Of a stretch of DNA of 64,000 bases, positions 19,248 to 28,139 are shown in pieces. A program made the position numbers and the translations under genes. The stretch lies in the NCBI GenBank assembly GCA_964276145.1, contig CAXYDN010000007.1, positions 62,001 to 126,000 on the forward strand, given 5' to 3'. Origin of the DNA: SCGC-AAA076-P13 sp964276145. Its GTDB lineage: Bacteria > Pseudomonadota > Gammaproteobacteria > Magnimaribacterales > D2472. How positions within the stretch are numbered: the first letter of the stretch is position 1; each line of letters begins with the position of its first letter. The notes beneath the pieces were generated by a model. It searched no databases and had not been told where the DNA came from. It worked only from the letters and a program-made list of their open reading frames with translations.

Positions 19248-20568
19248 ATTTAATCTCTATAAAATCTATAAGCATTCGGCCTTTATCTTTATCATCTAGG
19301 TTGCTGCATTCTGCATTATGACAGTATCTAGATCTATCTGGCGTTCCACCAGCATTGCCCCCAGATGCTACATTTATTATTAGATAAAAATTCTCATTAA
19401 ATGGCCAAGAATTATTATTAAATGCTGTTTCATTATTCTTGTCTATTGACAAATATGGCTCTGTTTGAGTATCTAAATAATATTCTATTTTATCTGTTTG
19501 CCATCTCATGGTTACAGAATGAAATTTATCATAAAAGTTTACATCTGCAGGAACTGATTCAATTTTGTATAGATTATTAGCATTTCCTGAGGAACCAAAA
19601 TGAATAGTAGATTGTGTCTCAAATGCTTGATGATTTTGCATATGCTCGACAAGATCATTTTCACCATCATTTGGCCATGTTTTTTGACCTTCTACAAATC
19701 CTTGTGGCAGCAACCAAATAGCAGGCCAATGACCAGATCCATCAGGATGTTTAAAGCACACGGTCACTTCAGAACCTGGAGATATAATCTTTTTGCTAGA
19801 TGTCATTATTCTTGCAGAAGTAAAATCCCATGTATAAGAACAACTTCCATCTGAACAATATGGATCTTCAAATGGTTCAGCATTATTAAATATAGGTTGA
19901 ATTTTAAGATAACCCTCTTCAATAAATGCATTTTCAGTAGTATTTTTATTTACATCGCAATTCTTTGAATAGCCTTCTCTACAGCTTGTATAGTATTGTG
20001 CTTCATTATTGCCCCAACCTTGAACAAAATCAGAATCTCCATTAGGACATCCAGGGTTGGCACAAAAACCATTTGACTCTTGGTAAGTAAAAACTTCATC
20101 GCTTAACGTATCGGACATGAAATCCTCTAAAAAATATGAAGAGGAGTCATTTAGAGGAGAAGAACAATATGAGTCTTTATTTTCACTATAAATATTTGAT
20201 GAAGAATTATTAGATTCAGAAACATTAACAGTAACAGCCTTGGAAACTGTATTTTGAGGGTTCTCACCGATGCAAGTTAGAATAAAAGAGTAAGTTTTTA
20301 TCTCTGATAGGGTTCGAGATTCTGATCCTGATTGAATTTTATTCCCATCCCAATCTCCACTTCCACTACAGGAAATTGTGTTAGTAGTGCTCCATGATAA
20401 GGTAATGGAATCGCCTTCTGAAATTGAAGATGCTGAAGAGGTAAAAGTATCAATTACAGGATTAATAGATATTATTGGATCTTGAGAGGACGAGCCTCCA
20501 CCGCCACCACCGCCGCAAGACGTAATTATAATTAATAAGGTAAGGACATAAAAAAATTTATTTTTCAT
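19237..20568 (-). CDS. glycoside hydrolase family 16 lipoprotein (laminarinase-like)
   Basis: 443-residue secreted lipoprotein. The signal peptide ends in a lipobox (IIITSC, Cys18), followed by a Gly/Ser linker. A small all-beta domain (residues ~40-115) contains SEGDSITLSWSTT, then the GH16 beta-jelly-roll. The catalytic ExDxxE signature is seen in GENDLVEHM. Other GH16 marks are GHWPAIWLLP and FHSVTMRWQTDKIEYYLD. Eight or more cysteines in the catalytic part suggest disulfides. Family knowledge suggests an endo-beta-1,3-glucanase acting on laminarin at the cell surface; exact substrate specificity cannot be read. Confidence 0.88.
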   Translation of the reverse strand: MKNKFFYVLTLLIIITSCGGGGGGGSSSQDPIISINPVIDTFTSSASSISEGDSITLSWSTTNTISCSGSGDWDGNKIQSGSESRTLSEIKTYSFILTCIGENPQNTVSKAVTVNVSESNNSSSNIYSENKDSYCSSPLNDSSSYFLEDFMSDTLSDEVFTYQESNGFCANPGCPNGDSDFVQGWGNNEAQYYTSCREGYSKNCDVNKNTTENAFIEEGYLKIQPIFNNAEPFEDPYCSDGSCSYTWDFTSARIMTSSKKIISPGSEVTVCFKHPDGSGHWPAIWLLPQGFVEGQKTWPNDGENDLVEHMQNHQAFETQSTIHFGSSGNANNLYKIESVPADVNFYDKFHSVTMRWQTDKIEYYLDTQTEPYLSIDKNNETAFNNNSWPFNENFYLIINVASGGNAGGTPDRSRYCHNAECSNLDDKDKGRMLIDFIEIKSID

Positions 20569-20596
20569 TACATATAAATTTAAGAATTCAGATATA

Positions 20597-22267
20597 TTAG
20601 TTTTTGATTATAAATTCTTTCGTTAGATCTTTCATTTCATTTCTTAGAACAAATAAAGCAATTAAATTAGGAATTGAGACCAGTGCTACTACCACATATG
20701 CTATGTTCCAAACAATTGTTGTATCAATAACAGCTGCTAAAATAAAACATAAAACATAAAAATTTCTGTACCAAAAAACCCCTCTTTCACCAAAGATATA
20801 TGCTGTTGATCTATCACCGTAATAGCACCAAGTTATTGCAGTAGAAAATGCAAATAAAAGTAATGCTATTGCAACTAACTTACCGCCATACTGACCGAAT
20901 ATACCTTGTGAAAAGGCTTTTGCAGTAAGCTCTGCTGAGCTAACTAATGATTTTCCTTCAAATATCACTGGTTCTTTTACCTTTCCATCGATAACAGTCA
21001 CAGATCCTGTATAAAGAATTTTTTCAACATTATCCTTAACAAGGATATTCTCAGCAATTGATCTTGAATGGAGTACAGTAATATCAGAACTCATTAATTG
21101 TCCTTCTTGAATTTCTAATACACCTGAAAACTCGCTAACATCAGAATCAATAGATTGAACATATCTTGTTAACTGATTCATATCATTAGGATAAAGATAA
21201 GTTCCATCAACATTCTCTGTATCACTATAAGTTCCATCAAGAATAACCATGTCAGTTTTAGAGAAAGTAGTATCAAATTTTTCAGTCCAAACACCACTTG
21301 ATAAGATTACCAAAGCAGTTACGCTACAAACAACAATCGTATCAATAAATGGCTCTAATATTGAGACAACACCTTGGTCAATAGATGTGTTCTTTGAAGA
21401 AGCATGAGCAATTGGAGAAGAGCCTTGACCAGCTTCATTTGAATATAGACCTCTTGCAACACCATATTTTAAACTCATTGCAAAACTTGCACCCAGAAAT
21501 CCTCCAACTGCAGCTGATCCAGTAAAGACTTGAGCAAAAATGGCGTTAAATGATGGAATAATATTTTGATAATTTTCTACAAGGATAACTAATGCGCCAC
21601 CAAAATATATTAAGCCCATTATTGGAATAATCTTACTTGCAACAGAGGCAATTCTCTTAATTCCTCCAATAATAATGATCCAAAGCAAGACTCCCAAAAA
21701 TAGTCCTGTAAACAATTTAGGTACTGAGAATTCTGTATTCATTACTAGAGCTATATTATTGATTTGCGGCATATTTCCTGAGCCAATAGCTGTAATCATC
21801 ATTAAAAATGCAAAGAGAATTCCAGCCCATTTCATATTCAAGGCATGCTCTATATAATACATAGGCCCACCTGATATTGAACCATCTTCAAGTTTAGTTC
21901 TATATTTATGACCCATAGTCACTTCAACAAATTTTGTTGTCATTCCAAAAATTGCTGTTATCCACATCCAAAAGATCGCGGCTGGCCCACCTGTCCATAT
22001 AGCAAGTGCTACACCACCAATATTGCCTGTGCCAACTGCACCTGACATTGCTGTTGTAAGTGCCTCAAAGGCAGTTGTTTCACCCTCGGCATCAGATTTG
22101 GTATTTTTACCAGAAACCAACTTCCATGCCTTACCAAAAAATCTGAATTGAGGAAAGCCTAAATATATCGTAAAAAATATACCAGTTCCGACAAGTAAAA
22201 TTGGAAACCACCATGATCCACTTAAATTGCTATCTAGAAGTAATAAAAATTCATTAAATTGATTCAT
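20597..22267 (-). CDS. AGCS-family Na+/amino acid symporter with large inserted loop
   Basis: Alanine/glycine:cation symporter family. The signature region includes FEALTTAMSGAVGTGNIGGV (residues 67-86) and GGPMYYIEHAL; LYSNEAGQGSSPIAHAS is typical. Multiple membrane helices. The protein has 556 residues, about 100 longer than usual, owing to a polar segment of about 118 residues (328-445) placed between two helices. That segment is acidic, probably extracytoplasmic, and could fold as a small domain. Likely substrate is alanine or glycine with Na+, by family. Confidence 0.9.
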   Translation of the reverse strand: MNQFNEFLLLLDSNLSGSWWFPILLVGTGIFFTIYLGFPQFRFFGKAWKLVSGKNTKSDAEGETTAFEALTTAMSGAVGTGNIGGVALAIWTGGPAAIFWMWITAIFGMTTKFVEVTMGHKYRTKLEDGSISGGPMYYIEHALNMKWAGILFAFLMMITAIGSGNMPQINNIALVMNTEFSVPKLFTGLFLGVLLWIIIIGGIKRIASVASKIIPIMGLIYFGGALVILVENYQNIIPSFNAIFAQVFTGSAAVGGFLGASFAMSLKYGVARGLYSNEAGQGSSPIAHASSKNTSIDQGVVSILEPFIDTIVVCSVTALVILSSGVWTEKFDTTFSKTDMVILDGTYSDTENVDGTYLYPNDMNQLTRYVQSIDSDVSEFSGVLEIQEGQLMSSDITVLHSRSIAENILVKDNVEKILYTGSVTVIDGKVKEPVIFEGKSLVSSAELTAKAFSQGIFGQYGGKLVAIALLLFAFSTAITWCYYGDRSTAYIFGERGVFWYRNFYVLCFILAAVIDTTIVWNIAYVVVALVSIPNLIALFVLRNEMKDLTKEFIIKN

Positions 22268-22269
22268 AA

Positions 22270-22500
22270 CTATCCTTTATTTTGTGACCAAACTTCTAGC
22301 TCTGTATAACCACCCACATCATTACCATCTATTTTAATTTGGGGAAAAGTTCTAGCTGTAGGAAAGATATCAAAAAATTCATCTCTAGAAAAATCTTTAT
22401 CTAGCTCCTTGTATGAATATTCATAACCCTCTCTTTCGCACAGAGCTTTTGCTTTATCGCAATATGGACAAAAAGTTTTTCCGTATATTTCAATCATCAT
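22270..22500 (-). CDS. glutaredoxin (dithiol)
   Basis: 76-residue thioredoxin-fold protein. The active site is CPYC in KTFCPYCDKAKAL; TFPQIKIDG (cis-Pro) and GGYTEL complete the glutathione-binding site. It lies two bases upstream of the AGCS symporter gene on the same strand, so the two are probably co-transcribed. The ATG at 22497 is an alternative start one codon later. Confidence 0.9.
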   Translation of the reverse strand: MMIEIYGKTFCPYCDKAKALCEREGYEYSYKELDKDFSRDEFFDIFPTARTFPQIKIDGNDVGGYTELEVWSQNKG

Positions 22501-22540
22501 GATAATATTCCTTCTATTGTTAAATCATTATAAACAAAAA

Positions 22541-23308
22541 ATGTCATTATTTAGTCTTAAAAATAAATCAATTCTAATTACAGGTAGTTCTAAAGGTATT
22601 GGTAAATCAATAGCTCATCAGTCTGCACTTATGGGTGCTAATGTCATTATATCATCAAGAAAGATGGATGCTTGTGAAGAGACTGCAAAAGAAATAAATG
22701 ACGATATTGGTAAGCAGGTGGCATTTCCTATTGCATGTAATATTGCAGATGATGATCAACTTAAAAATTTAGTAGATAAGACAATAGAAACTTTGGGTGG
22801 AATAGATTCTCTGATTTGTAATGCTGCTACAAACACTTTTATGGGTTCAATGCTTGATATGGATATAGAGCAATTTGATAAAGTAATGCATAACAACATT
22901 AGATCTAACCAACTTTTATGCAATCTTTGTCTACCATATATGATTAAAAAGAGAGATGGTTCAATAATTATCATATCGAGTATTGCAGCAATTAAAGGAA
23001 GTGCCTTTCTTGGTGCATATAATATAAGTAAAGCTGCTGACGTTATGATTGTAAAAAATATTGCTGCAGAATTTGGCAATAAAAATATTAGAGCAAATTC
23101 TATTGCGCCTGGGTTGATAAAAACTGATTTTGCAAAAGGCTTATGGGAAAATCCTGATATATTGAATACAGTACTCCAATCAAATCCAATGAAGAGAATT
23201 GGTGAGCCAGATGAGATTGCAGGTGCAGCAATTATGCTATCGTCAAATGCTGGAAGCTATATTAATGGACAAACAATAGTTATAGATGGAGGAACAACTA
23301 TTGTTTAA
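22541..23308 (+). CDS. short-chain dehydrogenase/reductase (SDR)
   Basis: Classical SDR oxidoreductase of 255 residues. The cofactor motif is TGSSKGIGKS, CNAATN is the NNAG-like motif, and the catalytic Tyr-Lys is in YNISKAA, with Ser in ISSIAAI. The start is placed at ATG 22541 because the fold begins with MSLFSLKNKSILITG; an upstream in-frame ATG would add 14 hydrophobic residues and overlap the divergent glutaredoxin gene. The substrate is unknown. The 3' end overlaps convergent holB by 11 bases. Confidence 0.9.
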   Translation: MSLFSLKNKSILITGSSKGIGKSIAHQSALMGANVIISSRKMDACEETAKEINDDIGKQVAFPIACNIADDDQLKNLVDKTIETLGGIDSLICNAATNTFMGSMLDMDIEQFDKVMHNNIRSNQLLCNLCLPYMIKKRDGSIIIISSIAAIKGSAFLGAYNISKAADVMIVKNIAAEFGNKNIRANSIAPGLIKTDFAKGLWENPDILNTVLQSNPMKRIGEPDEIAGAAIMLSSNAGSYINGQTIVIDGGTTIV

Positions 23309-24281
23309 CAGACAATTTTAGCTCACTAAAAAAGTAGTTTAAAACATGAGTTTCGTTTATAGATGTAACATCGAACAGGTCATCTCTCAAATCATTTATA
23401 TCATTTATTAAATTTGAAATTTTTAGTTTATTAAACTTGGTGGAATTAAAGATTTTATAAGTACCGCTTAACTCTTCATCTGTTATTCTTGCTTTAAGTA
23501 TGATTTTATAAAACTCTACAAAATAATTCATTTTCGAGATAAAGTTAATATCAATGTCATTTAATAATTTTATTGCTTGATTTTGATCTATTTTTTGTGA
23601 AATAAAATCAACTAATATTGAAATAAATTCCTTATAACAATTTTGTCTATTGCTTTGAATATCATCTAATATTGAAAAAGGTGTAGCAAAGCTTGGAAAG
23701 TCAATTGATGAAAAATCATTAATGCCGTTATCCTGAAGCCAATCATTAATTTTACTTGAGGAAAGGTATGGTATATTGATGACTTGGCATCTGCTATAAA
23801 TTGTTTGATTTAAAGCCTTAGATCTACTGGTAGTCATAATAATATAAGAAAAAGATGCTGGTTCTTCCAGTGACTTTAGTAATGCATTTTGAGCTATATT
23901 ATTCATTGTGTCTGCATTAATCATGCAAACTACTTTATTTTTTGATATAGATGGAGTTAGAGTTAAAAAAGATACTACATCATTAAAACCTTTTTCTTCA
24001 TCCCAGTTTTTAGAGTCTTTCTTCTGTCGTCTGATATCTTTTAGTAAGTATTTATCTTTATCTAACAGGTATAGATCAGGATGATTATTTTTATCTAATA
24101 AATTTTGATGATCATTATTTAAATTTTCTTTAAAATTAGAAATGATTTTTTCAGATATTTTTTTTGCAAGCAATTTCTTGCCAACACCTCTTGGGCCATT
24201 AATGATAATACCATGCGGAAGGTTGTTAAAATTTATTGAATTATATGGATTAACTAACCAGTCACACTTATCAAAAATCAT
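23298..24281 (-). CDS. holB: DNA polymerase III subunit delta' (HolB)
   Basis: Clamp-loader subunit. The P-loop-like segment is INGPRGVGKKLLAKK (residues ~27-41), and the sensor-1/SRC motif is in TIYSRCQVINIP; ALLKSLEEP is typical. The four zinc-finger cysteines of E. coli delta' are absent from the corresponding segment (residues ~50-75). Position after tmk with a 4-base overlap is the conserved mltG-tmk-holB order and supports the call. 327 residues is normal. Confidence 0.92.
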   Translation of the reverse strand: MIFDKCDWLVNPYNSINFNNLPHGIIINGPRGVGKKLLAKKISEKIISNFKENLNNDHQNLLDKNNHPDLYLLDKDKYLLKDIRRQKKDSKNWDEEKGFNDVVSFLTLTPSISKNKVVCMINADTMNNIAQNALLKSLEEPASFSYIIMTTSRSKALNQTIYSRCQVINIPYLSSSKINDWLQDNGINDFSSIDFPSFATPFSILDDIQSNRQNCYKEFISILVDFISQKIDQNQAIKLLNDIDINFISKMNYFVEFYKIILKARITDEELSGTYKIFNSTKFNKLKISNLINDINDLRDDLFDVTSINETHVLNYFFSELKLSVKQ

Positions 24282-24871
24282 ATATGTTGACTTGTGATAT
24301 TAATAACTTCTTGATGCAAATCGTTTATTGGCTTTTGAGCATTAAGAACTTTAATTCTATTATTATTTTTACTTAAATCTAAATAGCCTTGTCTAACATT
24401 CTCAAAAAAAGTATTGCCAGATGATTCTATTCTATCTTTAGTATCATTAGTTTTTCTTTTAAAACCCTCATCAACAGAAATATCAAGTAAAAATGTAATA
24501 TCAGGAATTGGGCATTTAGTGAATTCAATAAGATTATTAATTAACTCTAATGAAAGGCCTCTTCCATATCCCTGATATGCAGATGATGCATCAAAAAATC
24601 TATCAAACAAGATAAAATCATTACTGGAATTTATAATTTTTTCTTTAATAAGTTGAGCTCTTGCCGAAAACATTAAAAGAAGCTCGGTTTCAGATGAAAG
24701 ATCTTCATCAGAATTTAAAAGAATATCACGTATTTTTTCACCAGTAACTGTTGATCCAGGTTCTCTTAATATTTCAGTTGCAAGACCTTTTGATTTTAGA
24801 TGTTCATCAAGCATTTTTATTTGCGTTGATTTACCAACACCTTCAATACCTTCAAAACTAATTATCTTCAT
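24278..24871 (-). CDS. tmk: thymidylate kinase
   Basis: Phosphorylates dTMP to dTDP. P-loop FEGIEGVGKSTQIK at residues 5-18, then LREPGST and the DRFFDASSAYQGYGRG nucleotide/substrate segment. 197 residues is normal. Overlaps mltG by four bases upstream and holB by four bases downstream. Confidence 0.97.
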   Translation of the reverse strand: MKIISFEGIEGVGKSTQIKMLDEHLKSKGLATEILREPGSTVTGEKIRDILLNSDEDLSSETELLLMFSARAQLIKEKIINSSNDFILFDRFFDASSAYQGYGRGLSLELINNLIEFTKCPIPDITFLLDISVDEGFKRKTNDTKDRIESSGNTFFENVRQGYLDLSKNNNRIKVLNAQKPINDLHQEVINITSQHI

Positions 24872-25818
24872 TTATCTAGACCTATCTTACTAATCATTTG
24901 CTTATGTTCTTCATATGTTTTAGAAAAATAATGAGAGGTTGGTGAGTTAGCTACAAAAAATAAATAATCGCCAGGGAAGCTTGTGATAGCTGCTTCAAGT
25001 GATGATATAGAAACTATAGAAATCGGTGTTGGGGGTAAGCCTTTAATCATATATGTATTGTATCTATTATTATTATCAAGAATATCAGATTTTTTAATAT
25101 CTCCATCAAAATCTGGTAATAAACCATAAATAATGGTTGGGTCTGCTTGAAGTTTCATACCAAGACTGATTCTTTTTAAAAAAACACTTGCTATATCTTT
25201 TTTTTCAAAATGATTACCAGCTTCCTTTTCAATAATAGAAGCTAATATTAAAGCCTCATATTTATTTTTTAATAAATTTAATTCAGGTTTTTTATTCCAT
25301 AATTCTGTTAACTTTAGATCAAGGCTTTTATGACTAGCTTTAAGAATATCTGATGCTTTCATGCCCTTTTTATAAAAATAAGTATCCGGGTATAGAATGC
25401 CTTCATTAAAAGGATAACTAGTTGTTAAACAACTTAAGTTTAAACAATCATTTATGAGATAACTTTTATCTATAATTTTATTAAGATCGAATATATTCAT
25501 TCCTTCATTAATTATTATGAAGCGAGTGAAGGTGTTACCTTTGTTGAAAGAATTTATTGCAGTTGCAATGTTCATTTTTGAGATATTGTATTCACCGACT
25601 TGAAAAGAATTGATATTATTTTTATTAGCATAAATTTTAAAAAATAATTTATTAAGTAAACTGTCTGAAGCTAATTTTGAAATTACAGCATACATGCTAT
25701 CGCCAGGCATAATTTCTATAAAAGATTCAGAGTGTTCTGAATTAAAGAAAGCCTTGTAGGGACCTACAAATGAGATAATAAAAATTAATATTATAAATAT
25801 GTTTCTAAGTAATAACAT
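24868..25818 (-). CDS. mltG: endolytic murein transglycosylase MltG
   Basis: Inner-membrane lytic transglycosylase (YceG family) that cuts nascent glycan strands. A membrane helix at residues ~5-24 is followed by a LysM-like segment (~40-85), then the catalytic domain with the glutamate in ASIIEKEAG and the motifs LQADPTIIYG, YNTYMIKGLPPTPI and YLFFVANS. 316 residues. It is separated from acpP by a strong terminator, so it should have its own promoter. The usual fabF and pabC genes are missing upstream. Confidence 0.95.
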   Translation of the reverse strand: MLLLRNIFIILIFIISFVGPYKAFFNSEHSESFIEIMPGDSMYAVISKLASDSLLNKLFFKIYANKNNINSFQVGEYNISKMNIATAINSFNKGNTFTRFIIINEGMNIFDLNKIIDKSYLINDCLNLSCLTTSYPFNEGILYPDTYFYKKGMKASDILKASHKSLDLKLTELWNKKPELNLLKNKYEALILASIIEKEAGNHFEKKDIASVFLKRISLGMKLQADPTIIYGLLPDFDGDIKKSDILDNNNRYNTYMIKGLPPTPISIVSISSLEAAITSFPGDYLFFVANSPTSHYFSKTYEEHKQMISKIGLDK

Positions 25819-25833
25819 TTATATGTTTATCAT

Positions 25834-25870
25834 AAAAAAACGAGATTCCATATTACTACGGAATCTCGTT
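25834..25870 (-). terminator. intrinsic terminator of the rpmF-fabD-fabG-acpP operon
   Basis: A perfect 11-bp inverted repeat (25839-25849 with 25860-25870; AACGAGATTCC and its complement) with a 10-base loop. On the minus strand it is followed directly by a T run (A run 25834-25840 on the plus strand). It lies between the acpP stop and mltG. Confidence 0.92.
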
Positions 25871-25934
25871 AAAATAATTCTAATAAAAACTGTTATCGAA
25901 TACAGTTTAAGAGTAACTATATTAAAAATACTTT

Positions 25935-26165
25935 TTATGAATTTGTATTAATATAATCCACTGCTTCGTTAACAGTTGAAATTTTTTCAGCATCTTCGTC
26001 TGCAATTTCTAGATCAAATTCTTCTTCTAAAGCCATAACTAATTCAACCGTATCTAGAGAATCAGCTCCAAGGTCATCTACAAATGATGAATCACTCTGA
26101 ATTTCATCAACAGATTTGCCAAGCTGATCACTAACGATTTTTTTAACTCTATCTTCAATACTCAT
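25935..26165 (-). CDS. acpP: acyl carrier protein
   Basis: 76-residue acidic carrier of fatty acid synthesis. The phosphopantetheine serine is in LGADSLDTVELVMALEEEF. Start preceded by a purine-rich site. It follows fabG on the minus strand and is followed by the intrinsic terminator at 25834-25870, so it ends the operon. Confidence 0.98.
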   Translation of the reverse strand: MSIEDRVKKIVSDQLGKSVDEIQSDSSFVDDLGADSLDTVELVMALEEEFDLEIADEDAEKISTVNEAVDYINTNS

Positions 26166-26238
26166 AATTACTCCAAAGTAAAAAACAGCATTTTACATCT
26201 ATTCATAAAAAGATGCACATTTATTTAAAAAGTGGTAT

Positions 26239-26955
26239 TTAATACATAAACAAGCCACCATCAACAGAAATGGTTTGACCAGTAATGTAAGAAGCATCTT
26301 CACTTGCTAAAAAAATAGCTAACTCAGCTATATCATTAACAGAGCCGAGTCTTTTTAAAGGAATATCTTGTGTTAATTTTTCCTTAGCATTTTCATCGAG
26401 ATATGATGTCATATCCGTCTCAATAAAACCTGGGGCTATTGAATTTACAGTGATTCCTCTAGAGCCAACCTCTTTTGCTAAAGATTTAGTAAAGCCGCTA
26501 AGCCCTGCTTTGGCTGATGAATAATTAACCTGACCTGGGTTTCCCATTAAACCTGAAACTGATGAGATATTTATAATCCTTCCGTGTCTATTTTTAATCA
26601 TACCTTTAATTAGGGCTTTTGTTAGATTGAAGGTGCCAGTTAAATTAGTAGCGATAACATTATCCCAATCTTCGTCTTTCATTCTTAAAAATAATTGATC
26701 AGAAGTTATACCAGCATTATTTATTAAAATTGATGGTGTTAAATTATTTTCTTTTAGATAATTCATACACTCATTAACAGAGTCCCTATTTGTGATATCT
26801 AAGGACAACGGAATTAAATTTGAGTTATCTGAATCAAATGTAAAATTATTTCTTGATGTTCCAATAACTTTATGACCTTTATTTGCAAAATGTCCTGCAA
26901 TAGCAGTTCCTATTCCGCGAGAGGCTCCAGATATAAATACTACTTCTTCACTCAT
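26239..26955 (-). CDS. fabG: 3-oxoacyl-ACP reductase FabG
   Basis: NADPH-dependent beta-ketoacyl-ACP reductase, SDR family. Cofactor motif SGASRGIGTA, NNAGITSD, catalytic Ser in INISSVSG and YSSAKAG, and C-terminal TGQTISVDGGLFM. 238 residues, start overlapping the fabD stop by four bases. Context between fabD and acpP distinguishes it from the general SDR at 22541. Confidence 0.97.
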   Translation of the reverse strand: MSEEVVFISGASRGIGTAIAGHFANKGHKVIGTSRNNFTFDSDNSNLIPLSLDITNRDSVNECMNYLKENNLTPSILINNAGITSDQLFLRMKDEDWDNVIATNLTGTFNLTKALIKGMIKNRHGRIINISSVSGLMGNPGQVNYSSAKAGLSGFTKSLAKEVGSRGITVNSIAPGFIETDMTSYLDENAKEKLTQDIPLKRLGSVNDIAELAIFLASEDASYITGQTISVDGGLFMY

Positions 26956-27869
26956 AATAATTGTTGTAACTCATCATTAAATGTTGGAGACATCATTGAT
27001 AATATATTATTTAATCCATTTGTTTTTGCAAGACCTGTGAGTACTCTACCTGGTCCGCATTCAATCACAATTCCATCATAATTCTTAATATGATTCATAG
27101 TATCGACCCATTGGACTGGTTTAAATAGCTGGTTCTTTAATTTTGATTTAATTTCTAATGAATCAATTGAAGGTAAAGCATCGAAATTATGAAGGATTGG
27201 AATATCTGGCTCAGTAAATGAAATATTGTTTAGTTCCCCCTCTAATTGATCAGCTGCATCTTTCATCAAGGCGCAATGAGAGGCAACGCTTACTTTAAGT
27301 TGAATACATCTTTTTGCACCTGCCTCTTTACACTTTTCAGCCACCAGTATTGTAGAATCGTTATCCCCTGCTACAACGATCTGGTTTTGAGAGTTGATAT
27401 TTGCGGCGCTAACTATTTTTCCAGTTGCTTCTTCAACTTCTTTGCAAATATTTTGAATTGAAATAAGGTCTAGGTTTAATATGGCAAACATAGATCCAGG
27501 CTTTGCATTCTCCATAAAAACACCCCTTTTATGAACTAAAGATACAGCTGTCGATAGATCTATAGAATTAGATGCCAATAATGCTGAATACTCTCCAAGT
27601 GAATGCCCGGCAAATAAATCAGGGACTAATCCAGTATCAGTAATAAATTTTTGATAGTAAAGATAAGAAGTTATTAGAATAGCCGGTTGGGTGATTGATG
27701 TTTTATTTAAAACCTCTTCTGGACCATTAGTGATGCAATCTACGATGTTAATATCAAGGATATTACTAGTTATATCTAAAATGTTATTTAATTCATCGCT
27801 AAATGGATTAAGCATCCCCAATGACTGGGATCCCTGACCTGGAAAAATTAAACTTATATGCCTAGGCAT
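26952..27869 (-). CDS. fabD: malonyl-CoA:ACP transacylase FabD
   Basis: Loads malonyl groups on ACP. FPGQGSQSLGM near the N-terminus, nucleophile serine in GHSLGEYSALLA, and VECGPGRVLTGL near the C-terminus. 305 residues. Four-base overlap with fabG; only 3 bases separate it from rpmF, where plsX and fabH normally sit. Confidence 0.97.
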   Translation of the reverse strand: MPRHISLIFPGQGSQSLGMLNPFSDELNNILDITSNILDINIVDCITNGPEEVLNKTSITQPAILITSYLYYQKFITDTGLVPDLFAGHSLGEYSALLASNSIDLSTAVSLVHKRGVFMENAKPGSMFAILNLDLISIQNICKEVEEATGKIVSAANINSQNQIVVAGDNDSTILVAEKCKEAGAKRCIQLKVSVASHCALMKDAADQLEGELNNISFTEPDIPILHNFDALPSIDSLEIKSKLKNQLFKPVQWVDTMNHIKNYDGIVIECGPGRVLTGLAKTNGLNNILSMMSPTFNDELQQLL

Positions 27870-27872
27870 TAG

Positions 27873-28082
27873 TTAGACTGTTGTATCTTCAGCCTCTTCT
27901 TTCTCAACTTTTCTTAAATCTTTTACAAGTCTGCCTTTGTAGAATCCATCCTTAGTCATTTGATGACGAGCATGTTTTTCACCAGATACAGGATCAATTG
28001 ATAGTGTTGATGCATTTAGTGAATCATGAGATCTTCTTTGACCTCTTCTTGATCGTGTTACTTTACTTTTTTGAACTGCCAT
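27873..28082 (-). CDS. rpmF: 50S ribosomal protein L32
   Basis: 69-residue basic protein starting MAVQKSKVTRSRRGQRRSHD, with SGEKHARHQMT. Longer than many L32 proteins because of an acidic C-terminal tail (KVEKEEAEDTTV). Leads the fabD-fabG-acpP operon, as rpmF does in gammaproteobacteria, but the usual yceD upstream is absent. Confidence 0.95.
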   Translation of the reverse strand: MAVQKSKVTRSRRGQRRSHDSLNASTLSIDPVSGEKHARHQMTKDGFYKGRLVKDLRKVEKEEAEDTTV

Positions 28083-28139
28083 ACTTACCCTTAAAAAAAA
28101 TGTATCCTATCAAAATTATACTATGAATGGTAGAAAAAC

